Source: Anaerofustis butyriciformans
Lineage (GTDB): Bacteria > Bacillota > Clostridia > Eubacteriales > Anaerofustaceae
Assembly: GCF_036289385.1 (NCBI RefSeq)
Contig: NZ_JAYFFH010000010.1
Span: 1 to 61,296 of the forward strand
Length of the DNA: 61,296 nt
Reading direction: 5' to 3'
Shown: positions 51,607 through 59,579 of the stretch, one piece after another
Layout of the letters: every line of letters starts with the position of its first letter
Numbering within the stretch: the stretch's first letter is position 1
The notes under the pieces: generated by a model
Seen by the model: the letters and a program-made list of their open reading frames with translations, nothing else
What the model was told of the DNA's origin: nothing
Databases searched by the model: none
Position numbers and translations under genes: made by a program

Positions 51607-52347
51607 CTAAAAAATTATATCTTCAAGAAATCTGTTTCTTATATCGTTTATTTGTTTATTTGTAACGTCACATGATAATAAATAATTTTCAAAAGAAGAA
51701 TATTCATCCATTATATATTCTATTGTTGCATCTATAAATTCGGGTTTTGATAGAAATACTCTTGATTTTGTTATGTTATATTCTCTTACAAAATCAGGAT
51801 CTTCTCCCATATATGTATGTGAAACTTGATAGTTTGCAACTATGTCTTTTAAGCTTACGTTTGCAATGCCAAGAAGCAGCATTGAAACAATTCCAGTTCT
51901 GTCTTTTCCTGCGGTACAGTTAAATATAAGTCCTCCATTTAGGTTATTTGATATTATATCAAATATGTCTTTGATTGCTTTTTTATTAGACAGTCTTTTT
52001 ATATATCCTTGTATCATATCAAAGTAGCCGTCTTCTTTTGTTATGTCTGCCTGCATATCTTTTACGCTTAGTGGCACATTATAATATTTTATGCCGTCTA
52101 TATTTTTTAGTTTACTTGGTTTTTCTTTAACTTCTTCTTCACTTCTTAAATCCAGCACTGTTTTTATACCGTATTTAATCAGAAAATCAATATCTTCGTT
52201 TGTTATAATGCTTAAAGATGAAGAACGTATAAATTCTTTATATTTTGTTATTTTTTTATCTTTTGTAATATAACCACCAAGGTCTCTTGTGTTTTGGGTT
52301 CCTTTTAAAGGAAGTGTTCCGGAAATATTTAAATCTTTAATATTCAT
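51607..52347 (-). CDS. Tyrosine/serine protein phosphatase (DSP3-type)
   Basis: 246 residues. NTRDLGGY near the start (about 20-27) and the P-loop FNCTAGKDRTGIVSMLLLG with the catalytic Cys are typical of the bacterial IphP/LipA-like tyrosine phosphatase family, which often acts on phosphoinositides or phosphotyrosine. No signal peptide. First gene of a three-gene operon. Confidence 0.92.
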   Translation of the reverse strand: MNIKDLNISGTLPLKGTQNTRDLGGYITKDKKITKYKEFIRSSSLSIITNEDIDFLIKYGIKTVLDLRSEEEVKEKPSKLKNIDGIKYYNVPLSVKDMQADITKEDGYFDMIQGYIKRLSNKKAIKDIFDIISNNLNGGLIFNCTAGKDRTGIVSMLLLGIANVSLKDIVANYQVSHTYMGEDPDFVREYNITKSRVFLSKPEFIDATIEYIMDEYSSFENYLLSCDVTNKQINDIRNRFLEDIIF

Positions 52348-52526
52348 TTTAATTTTTCCTTTTTGTTTTATTGTATCATAAAAATTTTGTTTATTATGTC
52401 TTTTGTTAATTCTTTAGATTATTTTAGAAAAATTTAATATGTATTTTACTGTTTCATTATAAAAGTTTAAAAAATATGGTTATTTAATTTGTAAAAAATA
52501 TTAATTATGATTTTGGGTTTTAGTGT

Positions 52527-52563
52527 TATAATTATTATAACCAGTTATATTAACAGTTATATT
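52527..52563 (+). promoter_or_regulatory. -10 element and direct repeat before the cupin gene
   Basis: TATAAT at 52527-52532 without a clear -35, followed by a 10-bp direct repeat CAGTTATATT at 52542-52551 and 52554-52563 (12 bp apart), 23 bp before the start. The repeat may bind a regulator. The remainder of the 239-bp gap 52348-52586 is plain AT-rich DNA. Confidence 0.4.
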
Positions 52564-52586
52564 TTTTATCAAAGAGAGGTAGTAAA

Positions 52587-52937
52587 ATGGGCGATATTAT
52601 ATTTAAAAATGAAGATATTAACTTAAAGGAACACAGACGTGTAAGCAAAAATACGGGAAATGTTACTTATGAAATGCATCTTGTGGATGATGAAGATACA
52701 AAAATGATGGTAAAAATAATGATATACCCAAAAGGAGTTTTTACACCTTGGCATACTCATGACTGCGCTCATGGCATGTATGTAATAAAAGGAACATTAT
52801 ACACGAACTTAGGGGATTTTGAAGCGGGAAGTTTTGTTTGGTTTAAAGAAGGAAGTAAGGCTTTTCACGGAAGTAAAGATGAAGATGTTGAAGTGTTGTT
52901 TATAACAAATAAAGAATTCAATATAAATTACTTATAA
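52587..52937 (+). CDS. Small cupin-fold protein
   Basis: 116 residues, RBS AGAGAGG. The single cupin barrel has metal-ligand-like PWHTHDCAHGMYVIKG and the second motif GSFVWFKEGSKAFHG. Such proteins bind a metal and a small ligand or act as isomerases or dioxygenases; substrate unknown. Monocistronic. Confidence 0.88.
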   Translation: MGDIIFKNEDINLKEHRRVSKNTGNVTYEMHLVDDEDTKMMVKIMIYPKGVFTPWHTHDCAHGMYVIKGTLYTNLGDFEAGSFVWFKEGSKAFHGSKDEDVEVLFITNKEFNINYL

Positions 52938-52966
52938 AAAAGAGCATTTTAAATGCTCTTTTTTCT
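52936..52966. terminator. Palindromic bidirectional terminator after the cupin gene
   Basis: 14-bp complementary arms (52936-52949 and 52951-52964), A-rich left and T-rich right, shared with the convergent membrane protein gene. Confidence 0.87.
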
Positions 52967-53470
52967 CATGTCTATTATTTGTATATTGTAGTTTTTTAAT
53001 TTTTCTAAAAATATATTGTAGCCTATATCATCATTTTCTATTTTTAATACAGGATTATTGTCAATAAATAAAATTGTTGCCATGTTGATAATTCTGCATG
53101 AAGTGAATTGATAAAAATAAAAAGTGTTTCCCTTTGAATCCGTTATTCTTTCGTCTTCTACTATTACTTTTCTGTTTATGGCTTTTTGAACTGAAAAAAG
53201 ATTCATTATTATTACAAATATAAACAGTACATCCCATATTATAGAATCATGAAATATAAGACCTTGTTTGTATAATGCAAATCCGGCTACAACCAAAATT
53301 AATATTACTGTGTGAAATACTACTTTTGATTTTGGTTTTTTCATTATGAAATAGTCTTTATTATTTATTGTTTCTGTCTTTTTATTTACTGTTTTATTCA
53401 TATATTTTGTCCATAAAGAAAAACAAAACATTCCTAAAAATATTCCTATTATTGTTGCGATAATACTCAT
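52949..53470 (-). CDS. Membrane protein with cytoplasmic PH-like domain, unknown
   Basis: 173 residues. Three hydrophobic segments (about 3-20, 52-70, 78-95) precede a C-terminal beta-rich domain of about 75 residues (VIVEDERITDSKGNTFYFYQ then ATILFIDNNPVLKIE), resembling bacterial PH-like domains. No function recognised. It starts 3 bp after the EEP gene upstream and is clearly co-transcribed with it. Confidence 0.78.
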   Translation of the reverse strand: MSIIATIIGIFLGMFCFSLWTKYMNKTVNKKTETINNKDYFIMKKPKSKVVFHTVILILVVAGFALYKQGLIFHDSIIWDVLFIFVIIMNLFSVQKAINRKVIVEDERITDSKGNTFYFYQFTSCRIINMATILFIDNNPVLKIENDDIGYNIFLEKLKNYNIQIIDMRKKSI

Positions 53471-53473
53471 TTT

Positions 53474-54535
53474 TTACTCCTTAAGTGTTATATCTATTTT
53501 AACCGGATTGTGGTCTGCAAAATTAAACTTTGTATCTATTGTTTCTATGTTGTTAAGTTTTATGTTTGGAGAAAGTATAAAACCGTCAATTACATGATAC
53601 TGCGTGTTTGGGCTTTTTTCATCAAATTCTTCATTTAATAATCTTGATGTAGGCGTCTTGTCATCGGTAACTATGTTCCATCCTTTTAAAAATTCCTCTA
53701 TATCAAGTTTTCCCGGTTTAAAGTGTTCATCTTTTATAAGAGGATATTTATTTATGTTAGTGTTTGGAAAAATTTGATTAAAATCTCCGCCTGCTATACA
53801 GTAATTCCCTTTTTCGTATTCTGTTTTTAAAATATCCGTAAGTATCTTTGTTTGTTTTACTTTCCCTTCTCCCTTGTCATATGCTTCCAAATGTAGATTT
53901 ACTAAAATAAGTTCTTTTTTAGAGTTTTCTATCTTAACTCTTTCAACAAGAAGACATCGTTTTAATTGGCATAATCTTATTGGATATTTAAAAGAAACAG
54001 GAAGAGAATATCTTTTTGCCGAAATTGTTTCATAAGGGTTTAGAGTTAATATTCCGCTTTCAACTTTTCCAATGGTGTCTTTTATTGGGTATGGGATATA
54101 TTTACATGAAAAATTTTTAGCAAAATAAGATGTCTTTTTAAATACTTTTGATAAGTATCTTACTTGGTTTGTATTATATCCTCTTTTTGACTTTGTGTCT
54201 ATTTCTTGTATAAAAATTATGTCAGAACCTGTTTTCCTTATATTTTCTTCAATCCCTTTAAGGTTTCTTATTACCATTTTTTTTGATTCGATTCTGGTTC
54301 TTTTCCCTCCGTCCATGAAAAAATCACTGTCGGCACTGTCGTTACAGTATCCTATATTATATGTAAGAACACTTAAAGAATCGTTAATATGAAGTTCTTG
54401 TTCTTCGTCTTTTCTTATAAGAAGTGCATCTTCTCTTTCTTCAGGTTTATATTCATTTATTGTTAAGTATAATAGTAATATCAAAAAAATTATTATAAGT
54501 ACGCTCATTAAAGCTGTTATTATTATGAATATCAT
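53474..54535 (-). CDS. Membrane-anchored endonuclease/exonuclease/phosphatase-family protein
   Basis: 353 residues. One N-terminal membrane segment (about 3-26) and then an EEP fold with LSVLTYNIGY, FIQEID (metal Glu), LVNLHLEAY, AGGDFNQIF and a final FADHNPVKID (catalytic Asp-His). The anchor suggests an outside location and a phosphodiesterase or sphingomyelinase-like role rather than DNA repair. Substrate unknown. First of a two-gene unit. Confidence 0.9.
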   Translation of the reverse strand: MIFIIITALMSVLIIIFLILLLYLTINEYKPEEREDALLIRKDEEQELHINDSLSVLTYNIGYCNDSADSDFFMDGGKRTRIESKKMVIRNLKGIEENIRKTGSDIIFIQEIDTKSKRGYNTNQVRYLSKVFKKTSYFAKNFSCKYIPYPIKDTIGKVESGILTLNPYETISAKRYSLPVSFKYPIRLCQLKRCLLVERVKIENSKKELILVNLHLEAYDKGEGKVKQTKILTDILKTEYEKGNYCIAGGDFNQIFPNTNINKYPLIKDEHFKPGKLDIEEFLKGWNIVTDDKTPTSRLLNEEFDEKSPNTQYHVIDGFILSPNIKLNNIETIDTKFNFADHNPVKIDITLKE

Positions 54536-54595
54536 TTTAACTCTCCCTTTTTATAAATTATATCACAAAAAAATAAAAGAAGAATATATCCTCTT

Positions 54596-55099
54596 TTATT
54601 TGTATGAATTGATATTTTTTAATTTTTTGCTTTTGATCTTTTCCATGTAATGTTCTTTTGATTCAATTATTGCACACCACTTATCAACCAAACATATTAT
54701 AATTGCTTCTTTACTTTTGGGAATAGCTCTAAAGGTTAGTGGCCACATGTGAGAATGTATAATATTTTCTTCCTTTTTTGTTAAATCAAAATGTTTTTTT
54801 GCATTTTCAAGTGCTGCTTTAGGATGATTAAATCCATGCATTCCTTTTCTTTCTACTGTTTTATTATGCCAGTCATAAAGATAGAAATCATGTAGCATTG
54901 CACCTCTTAAAAGTTGTTTTTCCTGTATTTTTAAATTGAATTTTTTTGATAAAATATAACTGTATAAAGCAACATTTAGAGAGTGCGCATATGTTGTTGT
55001 TCCTCCATGCTGTCTATATCCTTGCATTTTTTGTACTTCTTTATGGGAAATTATTTCTTTTATTTCATTAAAGAAAATTCTTTTTTCTTCTCTTGTCAT
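54596..55099 (-). CDS. HD-domain phosphohydrolase
   Basis: 167 residues. GGTTTYAHSLNVALYSY supplies the first metal His, GAMLHDFYLYDW the HD pair, and HSHMWPL a further ligand. The domain is a single HD hydrolase of the small cytoplasmic type found widely in Clostridia; nucleotide-phosphate substrates are typical. Last chromosomal gene before the tRNA, transcribed away from it. Confidence 0.88.
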   Translation of the reverse strand: MTREEKRIFFNEIKEIISHKEVQKMQGYRQHGGTTTYAHSLNVALYSYILSKKFNLKIQEKQLLRGAMLHDFYLYDWHNKTVERKGMHGFNHPKAALENAKKHFDLTKKEENIIHSHMWPLTFRAIPKSKEAIIICLVDKWCAIIESKEHYMEKIKSKKLKNINSYK

Positions 55100-55222
55100 T
55101 TCTTTAAACCACCTTAAAAGTATTATATTATATTTTTTATATTAATACATATATATTATGAACTTCTTAAGAAAAAATTATAAATTTTTTAAATTTTAAA
55201 TAAAAAAAATTTCAAAAAGATA

Positions 55223-55251
55223 TTGACAGATTTTATTTTTTTATATATAAT
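55223..55251 (+). promoter_or_regulatory. Promoter of tRNA-Leu
   Basis: TTGACA (55223-55228), a 17-bp spacer and TATAAT (55246-55251): perfect consensus, 19 bp before the mature tRNA. Confidence 0.92.
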
Positions 55252-55270
55252 AATAAAGCTTTATGAATCT

Positions 55271-55353
55271 GCGGATGTGGCGGAATTGGCAGACGCGCTA
55301 GACTTAGGATCTAGTACTTCGGTGTGGGGGTTCGACTCCCTTCATCCGCACCA
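55271..55353 (+). tRNA. tRNA-Leu (anticodon UAG)
   Basis: 83 nt including an encoded CCA. The acceptor GCGGATG pairs with CATCCGC; the anticodon stem CTAGA/TCTAG holds the loop CTTAGGA with anticodon TAG; a variable arm of the class II type (TACTTCGGT region) and the T loop GGTTCGACTCC complete it. It decodes CUN leucine codons. Its 3' end is the likely attachment site of the adjacent integrative element, and the integrated copy is intact. Confidence 0.97.
55333..55353. other. Putative attachment site (att) in the tRNA-Leu 3' end
   Basis: A tyrosine integrase reading toward this tRNA begins its stop codon only 107 bp away, and no host gene intervenes. Such elements typically duplicate the T-arm and acceptor part of the tRNA at their far end. 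The second copy would lie beyond the right edge, so the exact core cannot be fixed here. Confidence 0.55.
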
Positions 55354-55364
55354 TTTAACAAAAC

Positions 55365-55400
55365 GTTGAAAACCTTAGTATAAAGGGATTTCAACTTTTT
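55365..55400 (+). terminator. Terminator after tRNA-Leu
   Basis: GTTGAAA (55365-55371) pairs with TTTCAAC (55389-55395), with an inner CCTT/AAGG stem, followed by six T. Confidence 0.8.
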
Positions 55401-55423
55401 TATTTTATGCAATAACACATTTT

Positions 55424-55463
55424 ATAACACACTTTAATAATTTAATGATTTAAGGTGTGTTAT
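55424..55463 (-). terminator. Hairpin at the 3' end of the integrase gene
   Basis: Arms 55424-55437 and 55450-55463 (14 bp, one mismatch; ATAACACAC core) overlap the integrase stop codon. Likely transcription terminator of the integrase, or part of the att arm region. Confidence 0.6.
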
Positions 55464-56578
55464 TTATTTGTTTTTAAGATGTCATAAAATCGACTATTTA
55501 TGCTTTTACTTGCTTCAAGTGTTTCATTGTCTATTGCATGGCCATAAATATCTAAGGTTTTCATATTAGGGCTATGACCGACAAAGTCTTTAAGAATTGA
55601 TATAGATAAATTATCTTTATTTAAACTTATAAACGTATGACGGAGTTCATGCAATGTGTGTCTTGATAGTTTATTGTATAATGCATATTGTTTAAACCTG
55701 CTTGATAAAAGTTTAGGGTTTGTTCTTTCTCCATATTGATTACAAAATATATAATCACTATTAATATTAAATTGTTGTTTTTGTTCTTTTAAAATATCAA
55801 CGGCAATATTTGGAAGAATAAATGAACGTTGAGCATTGTCAGTCTTTCCTTGTGTTTCCTCTTCATACTCATTTACAGCTCTATTTACATATAAAATATT
55901 ATTACCGTTTATATCTCTTACAATATCCGACCATTTAAGCCCAATTATTTCACCTCTACGTAGCCCTGTAACAACTGCAAATCTATAAGCATATATAAAG
56001 ATATCCTTTTGCTTTTTCCCGTAGTAGAGGGTATAAGAAGAGTTAAAAAGCTTATATATATCATTAGGCTGCAAAGTTCCTTTTTGTGTTTTCTTTTTTG
56101 CTTTCTTGTTTACCTCTAAAAACTCCGGATTTAATGTTGTAAGTTTATTTCTTCTTAAATACTTCATGAATGGTAAGATTGTTTTCCTTGTTTCGTCTAT
56201 GTAATTATAGCCTTTACCTAACTTATACATATAATCTAATACGTTTTGTAAGTCCTGTTCCGTCAGTTTAGATATTTTCTTTTTGCCTATCTTTTTATTT
56301 ATGTACAGTTTAAAGTGACTTTTAATATTTGTTAGTCTGCTTGTACCAACTCTTAAGGCTTGATATTCTATAAACTCTTTGCTTAATTGTTCAACTGTTT
56401 GGTTGTTGTTTGCTATATTGTTTTCTAACCACTCATCAGCCTTATTATTTGCTTCTATTTGACCTCTACGTCCTTTTGTTGAACTATAAAAGCTTTTACG
56501 TATGCCCTCCTTTTGAACGTTAATTTGCCAACGTTTGTACTTTTGTGACCATGTAGCCGTATTAATTCTTTTTGCCAT
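55460..56578 (-). CDS. Tyrosine-type site-specific integrase
   Basis: 372 residues. An AP2-like arm-binding N-terminus (about 1-50), a SAM-like core-binding domain (about 60-155) and the catalytic domain with R207 (TGLRRGE), H310-x2-R313 (HELRH), H335 (GHS) and Y345 (DIYGHA) are all present, so it should be active. It matches phage and ICE integrases of Firmicutes. Transcribed toward the tRNA-Leu attachment site from a promoter at 56688-56716. Confidence 0.96.
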   Translation of the reverse strand: MAKRINTATWSQKYKRWQINVQKEGIRKSFYSSTKGRRGQIEANNKADEWLENNIANNNQTVEQLSKEFIEYQALRVGTSRLTNIKSHFKLYINKKIGKKKISKLTEQDLQNVLDYMYKLGKGYNYIDETRKTILPFMKYLRRNKLTTLNPEFLEVNKKAKKKTQKGTLQPNDIYKLFNSSYTLYYGKKQKDIFIYAYRFAVVTGLRRGEIIGLKWSDIVRDINGNNILYVNRAVNEYEEETQGKTDNAQRSFILPNIAVDILKEQKQQFNINSDYIFCNQYGERTNPKLLSSRFKQYALYNKLSRHTLHELRHTFISLNKDNLSISILKDFVGHSPNMKTLDIYGHAIDNETLEASKSINSRFYDILKTNK

Positions 56579-56674
56579 TTTTTTACTCCTTAATTTAATT
56601 TTATAGAGTGCTTATATTCATGGTATAAAAATAACACTCCTTTCATGTTCGAAGTTTGTTCGCTTGATTTTAGA

Positions 56675-56722
56675 GTGCCATTGACTTATAATATATTTGT
56701 TTCATTATTGTGTCAATGACAC
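56675..56722 (-). promoter_or_regulatory. Integrase promoter framed by an inverted repeat
   Basis: On the minus strand TTGACA (56716-56711), a 17-bp spacer and TATTAT (56693-56688). Arms GTGCCATTGAC (56675-56685) and GTCAATGACAC (56712-56722), 10 of 11 complementary, flank it: one covers the -35 and one the start region. They look like two half-sites of a DNA-binding regulator of integration. Confidence 0.65.
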
Positions 56723-56764
56723 TTATTTTAAACTCTTTTACCTTTGCCGAGGTAGAGGAGTTTT

Positions 56765-57721
56765 TTATTTAATATATTTCTCTATGCTATTAACTGGTAT
56801 TCTAACAGTCATATCACCATAGCCTTCTTCTATTTCTGCTTTAACTTGTATTTTTTGATTGATGTTGATGTGTTTAGCGGCATCCTTTGGTAAATGTCCG
56901 ATTTTACCACTTCTATCAACCTTTGCATCTTTAGGTGATTCGTATGTAACTAATATTGCATTAGGATCATATGGATTATCAGGTTCAGCTTGGAGTGTTA
57001 GTATTAAATTATGATATTGATAACCTCCAACATTCCATATGCCACCATTATCTCGTATAGTATTACTTAAAATATAATATGCATCTGTATAATTTGTTCC
57101 TACAACGGGTAAATATTTAGCATTTATTTTACGTTGTTTCTTTTGCTGTTCAATCTCATGTTTAATTTTTATAGGGGTTTCCTCCTCAGGTTCTTGTTGT
57201 TCTGCTTTTATTTTTTTGTTCTTTAGCATATCTAAGTGTTGATATTTATCTATTAGTTCAAGTTTGTTTTTAACAAGATTTTCATCATTAGGAGAGAGTT
57301 CAAGTTCGCTTTCATTTTCTTGTAACAAAATCATTGTATTGTTAATTTCTTCTTCAATTTCTTCAATAGAAAAGTTTTTATAGACTTGTAAATCTGAATA
57401 TCTGAATAATGGTTTTCTTGGTAGCTTGGGGATATCTATAATATCTTCTACTTTAACATCATTTTCTAATTCTGTTTTATTTGTTTGGATATTATTTGAA
57501 GAAAAAGTAGCTTTTTGATTATGCAGTTGCTTGTCCAAATCTTTTATTTTGTTTATATTCTTAAATAGTTTTTTAATAAGAAAATAAATAATATAAACCA
57601 TTAAACATAAAAATGCTATTAAAGTTAAATTTGCTGCAAGGTCTGTATTTATAAACGAAGTTATCGCAAGAATAACAAAAACAGCTAAAACTATAATTAA
57701 AATTGATTTTCCTTTTTTCAT
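56765..57721 (-). CDS. Membrane-anchored HIRAN-domain protein of the element
   Basis: 318 residues. Two N-terminal hydrophobic segments (about 5-22 and 29-52), a long charged, probably coiled-coil middle (about 55-195) and a C-terminal HIRAN domain (about 200-318) with KYLPVVGTNYTDAY, LQAEPDNPYDPNAILV and GKIGHLPKDAA. HIRAN domains bind DNA ends or stalled forks, usually fused to SNF2 helicases or nucleases. Here the domain is tethered to the membrane with no catalytic partner. It lies between integrase and repressor, where accessory genes of lysogens sit. Role unknown. Confidence 0.85.
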   Translation of the reverse strand: MKKGKSILIIVLAVFVILAITSFINTDLAANLTLIAFLCLMVYIIYFLIKKLFKNINKIKDLDKQLHNQKATFSSNNIQTNKTELENDVKVEDIIDIPKLPRKPLFRYSDLQVYKNFSIEEIEEEINNTMILLQENESELELSPNDENLVKNKLELIDKYQHLDMLKNKKIKAEQQEPEEETPIKIKHEIEQQKKQRKINAKYLPVVGTNYTDAYYILSNTIRDNGGIWNVGGYQYHNLILTLQAEPDNPYDPNAILVTYESPKDAKVDRSGKIGHLPKDAAKHININQKIQVKAEIEEGYGDMTVRIPVNSIEKYIK

Positions 57722-57780
57722 AATTCCTCTCCTCCATGTTTTATAACTTTAATAAAATAGTTTTGTTAATTATTTAATTT

Positions 57781-58407
57781 TTATAACTTGCTGCAGAATC
57801 CGACCGCCTTACCAATAATTCTTATATCTTTCATGTCCTCTTCCTTTAATTCAATAGGTTTAAAAGTTGGGTTTTCTGCTCTTAATATAATTCTTCCCGG
57901 TACTTTGTAAACTCTTTTAAGAGTTGCTTCGTTATCGATAAGTACTGCAGCAATTTCTCCGTCTTCAACATCAGGTTGTTTTTTTATAAAGACCAAGTCA
58001 CTGTCATATATCCTTGCATTAATCATGCTGTCTCCTTTACACCTTAAACAAAAATCAGCTTTAAGGCTCTTTTCTACATTAAAATATCCGTCAATATTCT
58101 CATTTGCAAGGATTGGTTCTCCGCAAGCAATGGTACCAATAATAGGTAGAGGCTCCATTTTAGGTACTGGTATGATATTATCAATTTTAAGATAATCTTC
58201 TTCATCAGACCATCCCATTAATTCTGATGGTGTAGTTTTTAAAGCCTTTGCAAATTCTAATATTTTAGATTGTGACAAATCTACATTGCCTTTTTCTATT
58301 TTTGCAATTGAACTTCTATCTGTATAGCCAACAAGTTTAGCTAATTGTTCTTGGGACATACCTAATTTTTTTCTTTTTTCTTTTATATTCAAATATAATG
58401 GTAACAT
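57781..58407 (-). CDS. LexA/CI-like phage repressor (XRE HTH + S24 peptidase)
   Basis: 208 residues. An HTH (about 7-62, GMSQEQLAKLVGYTDRSSIA) is joined to an S24 self-cleavage domain with cleavage site C95-G96 (IACGEP), catalytic Ser127 (GDSM) and Lys164 (ATLKRV). On DNA damage RecA would trigger its cleavage and induce the element. Divergent from the Cro-like gene; palindromic operators lie between them. The upstream ribosome site is good. Confidence 0.95.
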   Translation of the reverse strand: MLPLYLNIKEKRKKLGMSQEQLAKLVGYTDRSSIAKIEKGNVDLSQSKILEFAKALKTTPSELMGWSDEEDYLKIDNIIPVPKMEPLPIIGTIACGEPILANENIDGYFNVEKSLKADFCLRCKGDSMINARIYDSDLVFIKKQPDVEDGEIAAVLIDNEATLKRVYKVPGRIILRAENPTFKPIELKEEDMKDIRIIGKAVGFCSKL

Positions 58408-58441
58408 TTTTTACTCCTTTTTACCTAATATATCATAAGTG

Positions 58442-58454
58442 TGAATTAAATTCA
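58442..58454. promoter_or_regulatory. Operator 1 (repressor promoter side)
   Basis: A 13-bp perfect palindrome TGAATTAAATTCA. It lies over the -35 (TTGAAT) of a minus-strand promoter (spacer 17, TATATT) that would drive the repressor gene, so it should mediate autoregulation. Confidence 0.82.
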
Positions 58455-58473
58455 ATAAATTTGTTAAAAAATA

Positions 58474-58502
58474 TTGACATTGTAAAAATAACATGATATA
58501 TT
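58474..58502 (+). promoter_or_regulatory. Early promoter of the Cro-like gene
   Basis: TTGACA (58474-58479), a 17-bp spacer and TATATT (58497-58502). Operator 2 sits at the expected start point. Confidence 0.87.
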
Positions 58503-58509
58503 ATGGTTG

Positions 58510-58522
58510 TGAATTAAATTCA
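58510..58522. promoter_or_regulatory. Operator 2 (early promoter side)
   Basis: An exact copy of operator 1, TGAATTAAATTCA, placed 7 bp after the -10 of the early promoter and 68 bp from operator 1. Confidence 0.85.
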
Positions 58523-58541
58523 ACAAAAGGAGGTGCGAAAA

Positions 58542-58748
58542 ATGACAAACACAAAAGCTTTTATTAAAAAAAAATTTGAATCTGGATTATCTTACTCTTA
58601 CTTAGCAAAAAAAATAGGCATATCAAGAGAAGCTTTATATAAAAAAAGAGATAATGTAACTGAATTTAAAGCATCTGAAATAGCTATTTTAACAAAAGAA
58701 ATGAAATTATCTAAAGAAGAAAGAGATAATATTTTTTTATCTATATAA
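58542..58748 (+). CDS. Cro-like helix-turn-helix protein of the element
   Basis: 68 residues from the ATG at 58542, 8 bp after GGAGG; the in-frame GTG at 58533 is within that site. MTNTKAFIKKKFESGLSYSY and the LAKKIGISREALYKKRDNV helix-turn-helix identify a small phage DNA-binding protein. First gene of the early plus-strand transcript, under operator 2. Confidence 0.88.
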   Translation: MTNTKAFIKKKFESGLSYSYLAKKIGISREALYKKRDNVTEFKASEIAILTKEMKLSKEERDNIFLSI

Positions 58749-58764
58749 GTGAATATAATTCACT
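58748..58764. promoter_or_regulatory. Operator 3 (after the Cro-like gene)
   Basis: AGTGAATATAATTCACT, 7-bp arms around ATA, sharing TGAATnnnATTCA with operators 1 and 2. It starts at the last base of the Cro-like stop codon. Confidence 0.72.
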
Positions 58765-58796
58765 ATAAAAATATAAAAAAGATAGGAGTTGAAAAA

Positions 58797-58964
58797 ATGG
58801 ATTGGTTTTTTGTAGCTATAACATTATTTTGTATTATAGCAATAATAATAAATGCAACTTTGTTACAAAAATATGAGGGTGCATTAAATCCTATTTTATG
58901 TGCAGTTATTGTATTTATTATGTGGGGAATATGGGCATTATTTTATATCTATAAATTTAGATAA
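58797..58964 (+). CDS. 55-residue two-TM membrane protein of the element
   Basis: The ATG at 58797 lies 8 bp after GGAG and begins MDWFFVAITLFCIIAIIINA; the longer in-frame ATG at 58749 has no ribosome site and overlaps operator 3. Two hydrophobic segments (about 3-20 and 29-52). Its 3' end overlaps the convergent 123-residue gene by 27 bp. Same size and layout as the protein at 59580-59747, although the sequences differ. Function unknown. Confidence 0.72.
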   Translation: MDWFFVAITLFCIIAIIINATLLQKYEGALNPILCAVIVFIMWGIWALFYIYKFR

Positions 58965-59309
58965 TCCAATTGATAAATTTTCTAATAAAGGTTTAGCTTT
59001 TTCATATTCTTTATTAATTATTAGTTTGTTTAACTTAATTATTTGAGATTGTAAACTTTTATCAGAGACATACATAAGAACACGTTCTTTGTATAGTTTA
59101 AAATCATCATCTTTATAATAATCTTCATAAATTTTTGAAGTTGCATTTTCAATATATTTATCAATGACGTCCATTTTTCTAAGTTGAAATAATTCAATTT
59201 TTTTGATTTTTAATTGATATCTTGAATTAATTAATGGACCAAGTATTGTCGATGTAACAGAAATAATTAAAGCTATGCCGGAAATAATTGCTGTAATGCT
59301 TAGTGTCAT
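58938..59309 (-). CDS. Membrane protein with cytoplasmic helical domain (element gene)
   Basis: 123 residues, RBS AAGGAG. One N-terminal hydrophobic segment (about 4-25), then a charged helical domain (about 32-123) with MDVIDKYIENATSKIYEDYY and RVLMYVSDKS. The layout and the xVIxKYI...YVxxE/S pattern recur in the gene at 59718-60110, so the two look like distant paralogues. Expressed from the promoter in repeat module A. Confidence 0.78.
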   Translation of the reverse strand: MTLSITAIISGIALIISVTSTILGPLINSRYQLKIKKIELFQLRKMDVIDKYIENATSKIYEDYYKDDDFKLYKERVLMYVSDKSLQSQIIKLNKLIINKEYEKAKPLLENLSIGLSKFIDIK

Positions 59310-59357
59310 AGTAGTTAACTCCTTTTTATAAATTAATAAGATAAAAACTGTTAATTA

Positions 59358-59425
59358 TAAGTATAGGAGAAAAGAAAATAAAAATCAATATTAGAAAGAG
59401 AGGAGTAGGAGTTAATTATGGATAA
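59358..59425. repeat. Divergent promoter/RBS repeat module A
   Basis: A 68-bp unit matching module B at 66 of 68 positions. Read on the minus strand it holds TTGATT (59388-59383), a 17-bp spacer and TATACT (59365-59360), a promoter for the 123-residue gene. Read on the plus strand it holds GAGGAGTAGGAG and the first codons of the 48-residue gene. Confidence 0.88.
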
Positions 59426-59564
59426 AGATATTAAAAAGAAATTTGAAGAATTGGAGAAAAGAGTAACCGTTCTTGAAGAAAAAGAAATGAAACGGTCACT
59501 CGCAATGAAAAATTTTTCTAAAGATTTTGAAGATGTTATAACTAGTCGTCTTCAAGAAGATTAA
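59418..59564 (+). CDS. 48-residue coiled-coil protein of the element
   Basis: MDKDIKKKFEELEKRVTVLE opens a short, highly charged helix with heptad Leu/Val spacing, ending SRLQED. Good ribosome site (AGGAGTAGGAG) within repeat module A. No family recognised; likely an oligomerising small phage protein. The next small gene starts 15 bp later. Confidence 0.75.
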   Translation: MDKDIKKKFEELEKRVTVLEEKEMKRSLAMKNFSKDFEDVITSRLQED

Positions 59565-59579
59565 GGAAGAGGTAAAAGA

